Source of the DNA: Aplidium turbinatum
Lineage: Eukaryota; Chordata; Ascidiacea; Aplousobranchia; Polyclinidae
Direction: 5' to 3'
DNA: 64,000 nucleotides
Assembly: GCA_918807975.1 (NCBI GenBank)
Contig: OU964930.1
Span: forward strand, 17,664,372 to 17,728,371
Under the pieces are notes generated by a model. The model was not told where the DNA came from. It saw nothing but the letters and a program-made list of their open reading frames with translations, and searched no databases. Shown here piece after piece: positions 45,732 to 56,800 of this stretch (the stretch's first letter is position 1; each line of letters opens with the position of its first letter). The position numbers and the translations under genes are program-made.

Positions 45732-48025
45732 TTATTTTTTGACTGCAGTTTAACCTTCACGTAGGCTCTTGATGTGTAACGTGTTTCTAGACTTCTGCTA
45801 TGTTTGGCATATAGGCTATTGTTTTTTTCGTTGTGATGGTCAGAAATAAAAACAAACTGAACTGAACTGTGTTCATACTAAATCTAAAGTAACTTAAATA
45901 ATAAATTAGTTGTTTAGTTATTTCCGTTCTTAGCAAGGTTTGAGTAGCTGGCTTTGCATTCAGCTTTAAATCAGAATAATTATCAAATTTTGCTTTCTAA
46001 AATATTAAACATAACCTCTCTCTTTCTCTAATACATAAAAAAATGTGTGTCTCTTGGCCGACCTATAACACTGATGTAATGTTACTTGTGTATCAAGCTG
46101 CTTTCATAATGATAAACCAAACAAAACAATTGGTAACCCTAAGTGTACAAGTAGACTAATGCGTGTTGAAGTACTGTTGATACGATCTATGGCATGAGTG
46201 AGTGGCTTGATGATTCAACACATGTAGCCAACGCATACAGCTGTAAGTTGGACATAGAAGAATGCGTTCTGAATGATATGGATGATGACCAAAATGCTTA
46301 TTAGAGTAGGGCCTGTAGGCTATAACCACAGTGGCCATCAGTAAAGATTTTACCTAATTTAAGGACAACCAGCTCATTTATGGTTTGGAACTCATTGAAA
46401 ATGGATATTTATAGAAATAGAATTTGATTTGGTTATAAATTTGCTTCGCAATCAATGTAATTTGGCTATGCAAATGCGTAGCCAACACAGATTTCATGGT
46501 AAACCACAAACCTATCATATAAGTCATCTGGACCAGTGAACCACACAGGAAGAGTTACTGTATTCTACAGCTAGTAGCATATGACAGGTGGTAGGCTACA
46601 GAAGTTGAGAGGAATGTTTTTGAACCAGAAACAGGAATAATTTAAGGGGGCCTGTTACCATTCTAGGGGCCCGGAAAATATAAGAATACGCTTCATATTA
46701 TTTTACTATAACGTGTTTGCATCCAATCAACTTTTTAGAGACAACCTCTGATTTTTGAATAACTGACTTTTTTTCTCGATAAATTTTGGAGGAGCCTGCA
46801 GTATTGGATTTATTTGAGTATTATTATTTCGATAGTTTTATTTCATTCTCAAAGTGTGTTGTTTTTTCTAGAGATGTCGTGTTTTGTGTTGAAGGGATCT
46901 CAGTGCTGCTCTCTACGGCTATGTGTAGCCACCAACATTGCTCGAGGTGATTGCAACCAGTCACAGTTTTTGTAAAGTTTATGTACACGGTCGCATTTCA
47001 AGTAGGCTACGTCATGCGGAACAACATTTTTGTCACGTGATATTTGTTTTGTGCGAGTCATACCGAAACTAACTTCCGCGTACGCAGCCGTAGCTATTTC
47101 AAAATATATGAAAAATAATACATTAACTTAATTAATAATACTTTAACATTAACTTTAAGGCTAACAGCATAACCAGGATGGTGGAGTTTCAGACTTAAAA
47201 TTTTAACATACTTTTTCAACACTTTCTTTGTATTTTTGTAAAATTTTGCTTGTATTCTTCCACCTAGTGCCAGATTTGCTGAGCATAGTAGGCTACCCCA
47301 CTCTTTAGAAATTTCCCCAAAAAATTAAAAAAAACGCCGTGGTGTATATATGTCCAAACTTCAAAATACATTGACCTACACACAACAACGGTTTCTGTGA
47401 TGAAAACGGGGCCACAACTACTTCTTAAAATATTGTTTTCTTGCTCGTGTCTATGTATGATTTTAGAAAGTCTGGGATACAAGATAGACTAGCTAGCTGC
47501 GCAGCAGAGTGTAGCTTAGGCTACAGTTAAAACAAAGAACAGAGCTGGACATAAAATTTATGAAAGTTCTTTTTATTTTCAATAACTTAAGGGAGTGATA
47601 TTTAACTTTTCAAATCTTGGGACACCTACTCCAAAAAATATTGTCTTAGGAACCCCTCGTCTTTGCAACATACAAAGAAGGAGGTAGGCTACATGGATAA
47701 AAGAATAGATAGTAATAATAATGCTATGATTATATTTATTGTCACTCTGCAACAGGTAAGGTCTTTTAGCGACAGCGCTCATTTTTAATTCTGTATCTAG
47801 TTTAAGATGTCATCACATTATTACCCAACTTATTCTCACTTGCGTTAAGCAAGAAAGAACACAATCGGCACACTTTTTAAAATCTTCGGTTTGACCCGAC
47901 CTGGAAACGACCTCAAATCTACCAGCACCAGAGCCGAAGGGGAAACCACTCGGTCACTGAGCTGGTAGAGTAGTTGGTATTTGTTCCGAAAATCCAGATT
48001 TTTCACAAGGACCGTTCGCGCAGTG
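45732..48025. other. Gene-poor stretch
   Basis: AT-rich with GTAGGCTAC words, a hAT-family-2-like fragment (GGGGGCCTGTTACC, GGGGCCCGG) at about 46640-46690, and a decayed repeat at about 47600-47670 (GGGACACCTACTCC, GGAACCCCTCG). No gene recognised. Confidence 0.4.
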
Positions 48026-48312
48026 TCCGCCCCATTAGCTTTGTGGTTAAGCGCTTGACTCAAGGCTACGCGGCGCTGGTTCGACTCTCGGGAAGTGCGC
48101 TTGAGCAACGCATTTCTAGACTGCTCTCCATTTAGCGGCAAGTAGTAGATGAAACAATTCCCCAGCAACAACACTTCAACAATCGAAAACTTCACTCCGT
48201 CAATCTCGGTAACCGGCCTTGCGTCAAAAGCCTCTATAAGTAGGCCAATGCGAAACTATACCAGAAATAACTTATCAAGGCTTTGTCAGTCCGAGAATAA
48301 AGATTCAAAACT
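48026..48312 (+). mobile_element. Full-length tRNA-headed SINE
   Basis: Head GTCCGCCCCATTAGCTTTGT, B box GGTTCGACTCTCG, conserved body (GACTGCTCTCCATTTAGCGG) and tail AAAGATTCAAAAC. Contains an extra GGCCAA within AAGTATGCGAAAC relative to sister copies. Confidence 0.85.
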
Positions 48313-48799
48313 AAGCCGACCCGTCAAGAACCACTGCCTCAGGCGACATAAAACTTAAATTTGGTGTTGATTGTGATTTAACAAAACAAAAATGATTAAG
48401 AATAGTTTGCCCGAAGTGTAATTAATAGAACAAGCCATAAATTCAAGCACATATACAGTACGTTATATCTTTAGCATAGATTACCTTCACTTACCTAATG
48501 CCCTGGCATGAAGCATGTCAAATAGGATACAACGTCCAACAATTGAACAAGTGACGTTGAAAATAAGTCTTCAAAATGCTTTTGTGAGGAGCCACCGCAC
48601 ATGTACCAATTCGAGTGTAAGTCTGATGTTTCGCGATCAAATTCCGCTTAAAGTTAGGTTAAACCTTATCAAACCTTATTGCAGGCCTACCGCCATCTGT
48701 ACCACCATATACTTCGTTTCGTCTACTTCTTCCTGTAAGTTAAAACTGTTTTGTCGATTGTTTGTTTTGTGACTGAAGTACAAGTAATAAAGATGTGTA

Positions 48800-48955
48800 G
48801 GCCTACCAGCAAACGTCGGAATAAAAGCAGATTATTATCATCTTATACTTATTTTTGTGATAGTTTAATTCGCACCAGTAGAACAGTTTCGCATCATGTT
48901 ACTAAACTAAATGCCTGGTGGACAGCTTCATTAAATTTTTAGCACTATAAATTTG
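48800..48955 (+). repeat. Repeat R, partial copy
   Basis: AAACGTCGGAATAAAAGCAG through GTGATAGTTTAATTCGCACC to ATGCCTGGTGGACAGC matches the family split by the LINE at 53857-57063. Confidence 0.65.
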
Positions 48956-49008
48956 TTGTTGCATGTTTTTGTTTTAGCAACATTCCTCTTCTTAGCACAC
49001 ACTTAGCA

Positions 49009-49238
49009 CACCGTTTGTCATTAAGTTTTTGTGCAAGAACGATATTATTGGATCGTCCCTCAAGGTTGTTTAAGGAGACTTTCAAATTTAGGAAGCTTGT
49101 ATTGTAATCTCCCTACCCTTTGCTAAACTTCTTTCAACGCACAACTTTTTGAATTTTATTTGTTTTTCTTTTTTAAAGCAACCCTGCGGGACGATCTAAT
49201 AATATCGTTCTTGCACAAAAACTTAATGACAAAACGGT
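49009..49238. mobile_element. Hairpin MITE with about 50-bp inverted ends
   Basis: GTCATTAAGTTTTTGTGCAA and the following 32 bases (with GAACGATATTATTGGATCGT) recur inverted at the right end with two or three mismatches; about 110 bases in between. Target duplication not clear. Confidence 0.75.
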
Positions 49239-50419
49239 CTTGCTCTTGACGACAATGCGCAAAATGATGTTTAAAATGGAACATAAAAATGTTGGGCTTC
49301 ATGATGATAGGTTTCAGGCATGACTGGCCATGCGAAAATGAAGTTCAACAGAAAAAGTTATTTCTTTGTAAAAAGAACAATCTACCGGGCATTCAACACA
49401 AGCTCAGTGACTACTTGCTCACAGCTGTCGAGAACACTGTGGCATGAATTAGTGGTGCGATACTGGTAAGCCCAGACTCATGGGCGAAACACGAGTCCAT
49501 CACTGTCAATCCTGCTACACTCGACTGCCACTACACTCGACTGCTCGAAGCTTAACAATTCTGTTCACTTTTTAAAACAAAATCAATCCCTTTCTTCTCG
49601 ATGTGCAATAGCCAACATTTTAACAGTTACCCAAATTTGTCAACTACTCGAGTGCTCAAATAAAGCAAAATGGAGATGAAAACTGAATGCTGAAAGGTGT
49701 GAATGTTCATTTCTAGTTAAGCTGTAGGCCTAAACGTTAAGCAGAACTCACACATAGGCCTACCGTAAATCTTTCTTACATTATTTCTCAGTGCTTTCAT
49801 CTAAGATTTTAATCACACACTACGCCTCTAGCTAAAGTGTGACAAGCCACAATTGACGATTAAACATGGATCAGCTGAAGTCCACGCACATTCCAATCGT
49901 TTTCAATGATGCTAAAACTGCAGTAGGTTTTCGATCATTATGACGGAACATGGCATGTCAGGCTAATCATAAAAGCAAGAAAGTTGAAAAAAATATCTTT
50001 AGTCTTGCAATACGTATTGCGTAAGCTATAGCTACAGCCTACAGGTGCAGCCCATTACCCAATTTGTAAAACAAATAACTCATTTATTGTTCATCTATCA
50101 TCATTGTCGAAGTAAGCTTTAAACTACAACAAACTATTTCAAATAACATGATGCGCTCTACCGAGGCCGGCTCTACTGATGCAACTTAAGCTAAACTATC
50201 AAACAGTCCGCCCCGATAGCTCAATTGGTTAGCGCGTCACTTCTGGAACGAAGATACTTCAAGATCAAGCGGCGCTGGTTCGACTCTCGGGGTGTGCGCT
50301 TGAGCAACGCACGTTAAGGACTGCTCTCCATTCAGAGGCATTTAATGGATGGAATAGTTCCCCGGCAACAAGACTTCAACAATCGGAAACTTCACTCTGT
50401 CAATCTCGGTGACCGGGCC

Positions 50420-50806
50420 GCGAAATTTTTTTCCCACGAGATTTCTGTCTCATTGATTTTAGTCACTCTAAAAGTAAGATTTTCCGAAAGTGTTTTGAGA
50501 GATTGTTGATTCAGATTGCGAAATAACTATTTGCTAATGAAATTCTACAATGATAATAAAATATAAGCTTTCCCTAACCCTACTTTTTTTGAAAAGCTCT
50601 TGTGCACCGCAAAAATTAATGTAAAGAAAAAAAAAAGTTTGACTTTGACGGGCGTCGAACCCTCGTTCTCACGATCACTAGGCAGGGTATGAAGCCACTG
50701 AGCCAACCGTGCCAACGAGAAAATGTTGCATTCACACGGTTTTAATACAAACTTTTACCAAAATATGTAAATGAGACAGAAATCTCGTGGAAAAAAATTT
50801 TTCGCC
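50420..50806. mobile_element. MITE with tRNA-like core inside a SINE
   Basis: Inverted ends with about 37 matching bases (CCACGAGATTTCTGTCTCAT within), flanked by ACCGGGCC (50412-50419, 50807-50814). An 8-bp duplication would fit hAT or a similar superfamily. Holds a minus-strand tRNA-like module. Confidence 0.88.
50648..50716 (-). ncRNA. tRNA-like module in the SINE-resident MITE
   Basis: Minus strand: GGCACGG, A box TTGGCTCAGTGGC, an anticodon-arm-like region, then B box GAGGGTTCGACGCCC at spacing normal for a tRNA. Pairing is incomplete, so probably tRNA-derived and not functional in translation. Confidence 0.55.
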
Positions 50807-50925
50807 ACCGGGCCTGCGTCAGTGATCCGAAGCCTCTACAACTATGCGAAACTGCCAGGATTAAGCTCTGCAAGAAGCTTTCCCAGTCCGAGGATAAAGA
50901 TTCAAGCAATCAATCAATCACAAGA

Positions 50926-51091
50926 TGTATAAAGTGACAATCTTCTTTTATTGCAACGTTTCGTCAGTCACACACGACTGACTTCTTCAGGCAGCTAGAC
51001 CAGGTAGTGACTATCTGTCTAGCATGGCAAAACACAGGACCATGTTGCTGAAATCAACTAAACATGCAAAATGGAAATTCTACTTCTAGAC
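50926..51091 (-). repeat. Repeat R, minus-strand copy
   Basis: Reverse complement of the sequence at 53690-53856: minus strand reads GCAACATGGTCCTGTGTTTT, GCTGCCTGAAGAAGTCAGTC, GACTGACGAAACGTTGC and ends CACTTTATACATCTTGTG. Its far side is cut by the hAT insertion at 51092. Confidence 0.75.
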
Positions 51092-51537
51092 CAGGGGCGT
51101 GCAACTGTTTATCGCAATGGGCCACAACCAGGGCCGGATTTACCAATAGGCTAGGCAGGCTGAAGCCTAGGGCCTCAACGTCCAGGGGCCTCGAAATTCT
51201 GTTTCGAAGTTGTAATTCTTTTAAAAACTTGACAAGTTTAAACCCTACCTAAAGTGTATATATATCAAGCTTTTCAGAGTAAAAATTCTATACACAATTG
51301 GTTTGACAGACTTTCTAAGCGGAATTAGAGATGAGTTTGATCAGCAAGCAAAAGCAACCTTGCCGAATATTAACTATACAGAGCTGTCACTAGGAGACAA
51401 AGAAATGCACCTGACGCTTTAAGTGAACTCTCTTCAAAGGAAAGGTTTGAAATAAATTCCTTTATCCCTATGCTCGACGTGCTTGAAGCCAATTTAAGAA
51501 GAAGAGCTAATGTGTACAGTACAGTGACAATGCAGAA

Positions 51538-52318
51538 ATGTTCCTCTTTCTTGCTAATCTGAAAGCAACTAAGGTGGAAATTGTACGAGGCGTAGAACAT
51601 TTAAAGGAAGCGTATCCGGAAGATGTTGACCCGAAACTTGCTGATGAACTTCTACATTTTCATTTGTACCTGAGACAAACACAAAACCAAGGGCTTTCCG
51701 GTACAGAAGAGCAATTTATTTCCTTGTCTCATGGAGATCTTTATGAAATTATGTGCAAGGAAAAAATTAACATTGCCTTTCCTAACGTGGAAGCAATATT
51801 AAGACTGTTTCTCAGCTTAATGGTCACTAAACCGATAGCTCAATTGGTTAGCGCGTCACTTCTGGAACGAAGAAGCTTCAAGATCAAGCGGCGCTGGTTC
51901 GACTCTCGGGGTGTGCGCTTGAGCAACGCACGTTAAGGACTGCTCTCCATTCAGCGGTATCTAATGGATGGAATAATTCCCCGGCAACAAGACTTCAACA
52001 ATCGGAAACTTCACTCTGTCAATCTCGGTGACCGGGCCTGCGTCAGTGATTCAAAGCCTCTACAAGTATGCGAAACTGCCAGGATTAAGCTCTGCAAGAA
52101 GCTTTCCTAGTCCGAAGATAAAGATTCAATCAATCAAACTGATCAGGAGAGAGATCTTTCTCAAGGCTCAAAAGCATCAAAAATAAATTGAGATCGACAA
52201 TGTCTCAAGAAAGGTTGTCCGCACTGAGCATTGAGAGTGGCAAACTTAAACAGATAAATTTTGATGAACTTTTGCATGATTTTGCTTTGACCAAAGCTAG
52301 AAAAAAAATTTGGTAGCC
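51538..52318 (+). pseudogene. hAT transposase C-terminus split by a SINE
   Basis: Before the SINE the frame ends with PNVEAILRLFLSLMVT (about 51782-51830). After it, SGERSFSRLKSIKNKLRSTM, SQERLSALSIES and INFDELLHDFALTKARKKIW then a stop (to about 52317). Together these are the dimerisation region of DUF4371/ZMYM-type hAT transposases (LFLxxxVTNxxxERSFSKLKxIKNxLRSTMxxERL). The SINE lies in the loop between VTN and SGERSF. The upstream catalytic region is short and decayed. Confidence 0.8.
51831..52137 (+). mobile_element. Full-length tRNA-headed SINE inside hAT copy B
   Basis: Starts CCGATAGCTCAATTGGTTAG, B box GGTTCGACTCTCGG, body without gaps, tail AAAGATTCAATCAATC. AAAC-GA-like sequence on both sides is compatible with a short target duplication. 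Best-preserved copy in the window, so a useful family reference. Confidence 0.92.
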
Positions 52319-52834
52319 TAGTCTTAGTCTATTTGATGGCTGTAACTATTTCTTATGTCCTCGTAAATAAACTTTACAATTATTGTAACGGTTGTTTGAT
52401 CAAAGAAATTAAAATTAAAAGCAAAACTGCCTAAACTAAATTTTTATTCTATTAATTAAAAATTTACACCCATGAATGTAGAAAATGAAAAGAACGAAGA
52501 GTTTAATGCACTCATATTTTTAACATTAAGCAATGACGTGATGTTGTTTAGAGAGAAATTCAGAGCTCAAAATAGGGAGGGGCCTCATAAATGGAATAGC
52601 CTAGGGCCTCTCATGGTCTAAATCCGGCCCTGGCCACAACGTACAATTATAATGATGCTGAGGGCCAGTCTATCGAATAACACATGAATTTATATGAACA
52701 ATTTATTTAATGGAAAAGTACACACAATCAAGTTACACATTTAGTTTCAGATATCTTGAAGCTCAGTTTTGTAACAAGCTCAATGTCTTTCTTGTAACCG
52801 TGAAATACCTCTTGCTGTTTGCTCAAAGACTTTT

Positions 52835-53065
52835 TCAACTGCTGCATTTTGTCAACCGTAATTGACCCACAATGCCATCATAATTAGCAGAGTGTTTTGC
52901 ACAGTAGTGTCGCTTGATGTTGTACTCTTTCATTACTGCTATAGTGTTTTGACAAATCAGGCAAACAACATCTTGATTGTGTTGAACAACGAAGTAATTT
53001 ATACACCACTCATTGTTGAATTTCCGCCTTTCATAATCAACCTTCCTTTTCTTACTTGTAGACAT
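52835..53065 (-). pseudogene. BED zinc finger of a ZBED5-type hAT transposase
   Basis: 76-codon frame starting MSTSKKRKVDYERRKFNNEW. CLICQNTIAVMKEYNIKRHY then CAKHS gives the C-x2-C ... H-x(n)-H spacing of a BED finger, as in ZBED5/GTF2IRD2-like transposases. The rest of the transposase is missing from this element. Its start lies about 300 bases inside the element's right end, as expected. Confidence 0.75.
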
Positions 53066-53422
53066 TTTTACTATGCTAAGCTTTTTGTAGAATAAATATT
53101 AATATATTCACCACACTGCACCCATAAAGTACGTAAAATTTATGTTACTGAATCATTACCAAAAGAACAAGGCGGTTTTCTGCAACGCTTACTAATGACG
53201 CAACAATAATGCTAATGATGTAATAATGCTAATGATGACGTTACAAATAACAACATCCTCCGATCTAACAGTGAAAAAATTTTAAAAATAATGGGCTACT
53301 TGATGAAGAATGTGCGGGCCACGTAAATGGGTACCGCGGGCCGTGCTCTGGCCTGCGGGCCGTAAGTTGTACGCCTCTGTTCTAGACAAACAATTAGGCT
53401 ATAGCGCACAAACTTTGAACTT

Positions 53423-53663
53423 GTGCGTGTGCGCTTGAGCAACGCACGTTAAGGACTGCTCTCCATTCAGAGGCATCTAATGGATGAAATAATTCCCGGC
53501 AACAAGACTTCAACAATCGGAAACTTTACTGTGTCAATCTCGGTGACCGGGCCTGCGTCAGTGCCTCAGTGGTTCAAAGCTTCTACAAGTATGCGAAACT
53601 GCCAGGATTAAGCTCTGCAAGAAGCTTTCCCAGTCCGAGGATAAAGATTCAATCAATCAATCA
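53423..53663 (+). mobile_element. SINE lacking its tRNA head
   Basis: From GTGTGCGCTTGAGCAACGCA to the tail ATTCAATCAATCAATCAA; matches the 51831 copy from just after the B box. Confidence 0.85.
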
Positions 53664-53856
53664 ACTTAAAAAGGATGATTTTTTGTCTGGAAGTTACATT
53701 TTCATTTTGCCTGTTTAGTTCATTTCAGCAACATGGTCCTGTGTTTTGACATGCTAGACAGGTAGTCACTATCTAATCTAGCTGCCTGAAGAAGTCAGTC
53801 GTGTCTGATTGACAAAACGTAGGGATAAAAGCAGATGGCCACTTTATACATCTTGT

Positions 53857-56800
53857 CGTCGTCGTCGTCGTCGTCTGAGCTTCTGGGGCCGAGGGTCTAT
53901 CCTTTTACCACCCCAGATTCACGATGTTCCCGGACTACACTGGAAGGCTGCTAGAGAGCAGCCAGTCTTTAGTTTCATCATCCATGACGCGCAGACCTTC
54001 CACTCCGTTAGGTGGCTTGAAGATGGTACAGTCATTGATGATGTGGTCTGCGGTCTGTTCCTCGGCACCACATTCACAGGAGGAGGAAGAAGCCATTCCC
54101 CATTGGTGCATGGTTGAGCGGAAAAGCCCGACGCCCGTACGGAGACGGTTGAGGCGCACCCATGCCTGTCTCTGTAGTGTCAGGCCGATGGGGCGTGTGT
54201 CGGCGTCGCGGATGAATGAATGGAGTCTGGTGGTGCTTGACCTCCATTCAGAATTCCATTTATGGTCCGCCCAAGTAGCCGCAGAGATGTCTTGTTCATC
54301 AGCTTCGTTAATCAGAAGCCGAGCGGCTGGCACGAATGGGTGTCTTGATTTCAGTCGGCGGGGGTGCCCGTTTGGGAAGGCAGAGATCTTGTGGTGGAGA
54401 AGATGATTAGGCTCCAGTGCCCGTCGACCGAGGGACAGAGTGGCTTCTTCGCGACGAAGCTCAGCAGGTTGGATGCCAGCGAGAATGGGGAGATTGTCCA
54501 ATGGTGTGGGACGCAGGCATCCGGTCACTGTGCGCAGGGCACTGTTTATGGCAGTGTCGATGTTGTGGCAGTGAGCACTGCGGCACCAGACAGGTGCACA
54601 GTACTCTGCTGAAGAGTAGACAAGGGCTAAGGCTGCTATTCGCAAAGTGTCAGCCCTCGCCCCCCAGCTAGAGCCTGCCAGGCGCTTCAGTAATGCAGCG
54701 CGGGATGTCAGTTTCTTGCGCAGTGACACCAAATGGTGGCGGTATGTGAGCGATCTGTCTAGTGTCACCCCAAGATACCTTGGCTCGGGGCAGAAGGACA
54801 GAGGTTTTTCGTTGTTGTGGACATGTAGCTCACGATCAGCCTCCCGATTGTGTAGGTGGAAAGCTGCCGCCACAGTTTTGGTTTCGCTGAGTTTCAGTCG
54901 CCAGTTCTGGAGATAAGCTGAGATGGTTTGCATGTCCTGGCTCAAGGTGTCTTCTAGACTTTCCCACGACTTTGTGGAGTGGAGAATTGCCAGGTCGTCC
55001 GCATAAGCGTATTTTGCGGAGACCGTGGTTGGCAGGTCGTGGGTGTAGATGTTGAAAAGAAGTGGAGCCAGGACCAATCCCTGTGGGACGCCGTTTTTCA
55101 GGCGTCTCAGTCTGCTTCGCCGTGGGTTGCCGGTGGTGAGGGTGAAGCTTCGATTCCTGACAAGTTCCATAATCATATGGACCATATGTCGATCAGGAAG
55201 CAGGCGAAGCAGCTTGCAAGTAAGGCCGCGATGCCATACAGTATCGTAGGCAGCTGTGAGATCTAGAAAGACAGCGCCGGCCTTCTTTTTTGCCTCAAAG
55301 CAGTCCTCGATGTCTTGGGTCAACAGTGTGACCTGATCTACAGTGGATTTTCCGCGCCGAAACCCAGCTTGCTCTTTTGGAAGGAGCGGGTCAATGATTG
55401 GGTTGACGCGGGCATAGATCAGTCTTTCGAGGATCTTGAAAGGAACACAGAGGAGGGATATCGGACGATAACTCCTTGGGTCCTCTGGTGGCTTGTGAGG
55501 CTTAGGGATCGCAACTACTAAAGCTCTTCTCCAGATTTTTGGGATTGTGAGGTGGTGCAGGCAGGAAGAGAGGAATCTACGTAACCAGGACTTTAGGGCA
55601 TGGCCAGCATGGAGCACAAGCTCAGGGCAGATCTTATCGGGCCCTGGAGACTTGTGTGGTTTCACTAGGCGGAGGGCGGTGGCGAATTCCTCTGGAGTGA
55701 AGTCTCCAGAGATTGTTTCTTCTGGTGGTGTTTCCACTCGCCATAGGGCAGATACTTCCTTGGCAACAAGGCGGGATGCCTTGCGGTCCTTTGTCTTGTA
55801 CACCCCGTTCTGCACTAGCTGGGAAGCGATGGCATTAGCAGAAACGGGGCACTGACGAGGGGAGTTCGCTGAGCGCCCAGTGAGGTTGTTGATGATGCTC
55901 CATGCTTTGCGGCTTGAGTGTGAGAAGTCGATGGTTTGGACAGCTTCGTTCCACCGCTCAAGCTTCTTTGTGTCCAGCCGCTCAAGTAGTCTGGTGGCGG
56001 CGGTGTTAGAAGCAGCACCACTTGTGGCGGCTAGGTATGAGCGGTAGAGAGCTTCACACTCAGAGTCCCAGCATGGTTTATAGCTGGTTCGATGGCCACG
56101 TGGTATTGTGGCCTTTGCCGCAGTTATTATGGCATTGCAGAAGTCCTGGTATGCCTCGTCTGCGTTGCATGTTTCAGTCGGTGGTAACTTTGCAGCAGAC
56201 TCATTGGTCAGGAGGCTGTATTGATTCCAATCGGCTTTTTTGAAGTTCCATCGCTTCACCGATGAACTCCGGACAGGAGCCACAAGTTTTGGGGCGATGA
56301 TGAGGGACGGCCGGTGTTGGGACCGCGGGAACTTCTCAAGCACACGTCTGTCTGGAAGAGAGCTGTCGACACTCGTGAAGGCCAAGTCAGGGTTTGTCCC
56401 TGTTCCCCAGCGGCCGGAGTGAAAACTGGCTGGTTCCTTTGGATTGAATAGGAGGGCAAGATGGTTTGTAGAGGCCCAGTCAGCCAGCAATTCTCCGTCG
56501 CTGCTTGTGTTGTTGTAGCCCCAGTCGATGTGCTGGCAGTTGAAGTCGCCAGCGTAGAGACTGGGGGAGGGGAACGTTGGAAGGGATGATGGCAACATTC
56601 GCGAGGGTGGGGGCTTGTAGATGTTGACGATGTTGTAGTCTGAGATACATATGCACACCCACTCAATCTCGGCATCAGTTGGAGATTGGTCGACAAACGT
56701 CCACTTCAGGCTCTCATGCACAAACGTGGCAATGCCGTGCTTCCTGCTTAAGGTAGACCCGGCTAGCGTGTAGTTGGGAATAGCTAGCCTATCTGCAGAA

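Larger units (their letters stand above)
50207..50925 (+). mobile_element. tRNA-headed SINE interrupted by a MITE
   Basis: Head with TAGCTCAATTGGTTAGCGCG and CTGGTTCGACTCTCGGGG, body to CGGTGACCGGG, then a 387-bp MITE, then the rest of the body (CCTGCGTCAGTG...) to the tail GATTCAAGCAATCAATCAA. The unsplit copy at 51831-52137 shows the empty site GTGACCGGGCCTGCG. Confidence 0.9.
51129..52632 (+). mobile_element. hAT element, CAGGGCCGGATTTACC family, copy B
   Basis: Same ends as copy A, flanked by GCCACAAC (51121-51128, 52633-52640). Encodes a + strand transposase C-terminal region split by a SINE (51831-52137). Confidence 0.92.
51092..53379 (-). mobile_element. hAT element, BED-finger type, hosting a second hAT
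   Basis: Ends CAGGGGCGTGCAACT / ACTTACGGCCCGCAGGCC side ending GTTGTACGCCTCTG, flanked by TTCTAGAC (51084-51091, 53380-53387). Carries a minus-strand BED finger (53065-52835). Interrupted by hAT copy B (51129-52632), which sits 37 bases from its left end. Confidence 0.88.

Noticed and set aside
22102-50716. tRNA genes
   Set aside because: The tRNA-like modules lack a full cloverleaf (short or mispaired arms) and recur inside transposons or SINEs, so none is called as a working tRNA.
52835-53065. Host BED-finger gene
   Set aside because: Within the hAT element 51092-53379 and without any following domain.
53857-53875. Independent TCG microsatellite
   Set aside because: It is the 3' triplet tail of the LINE; the truncated relative at 872 also starts at a CGT-rich tail.
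53809-56422. Many + strand open frames of 60-160 codons opposite the LINE
   Set aside because: They are reverse-strand images of the GC-rich LINE frame, with no family resemblance.
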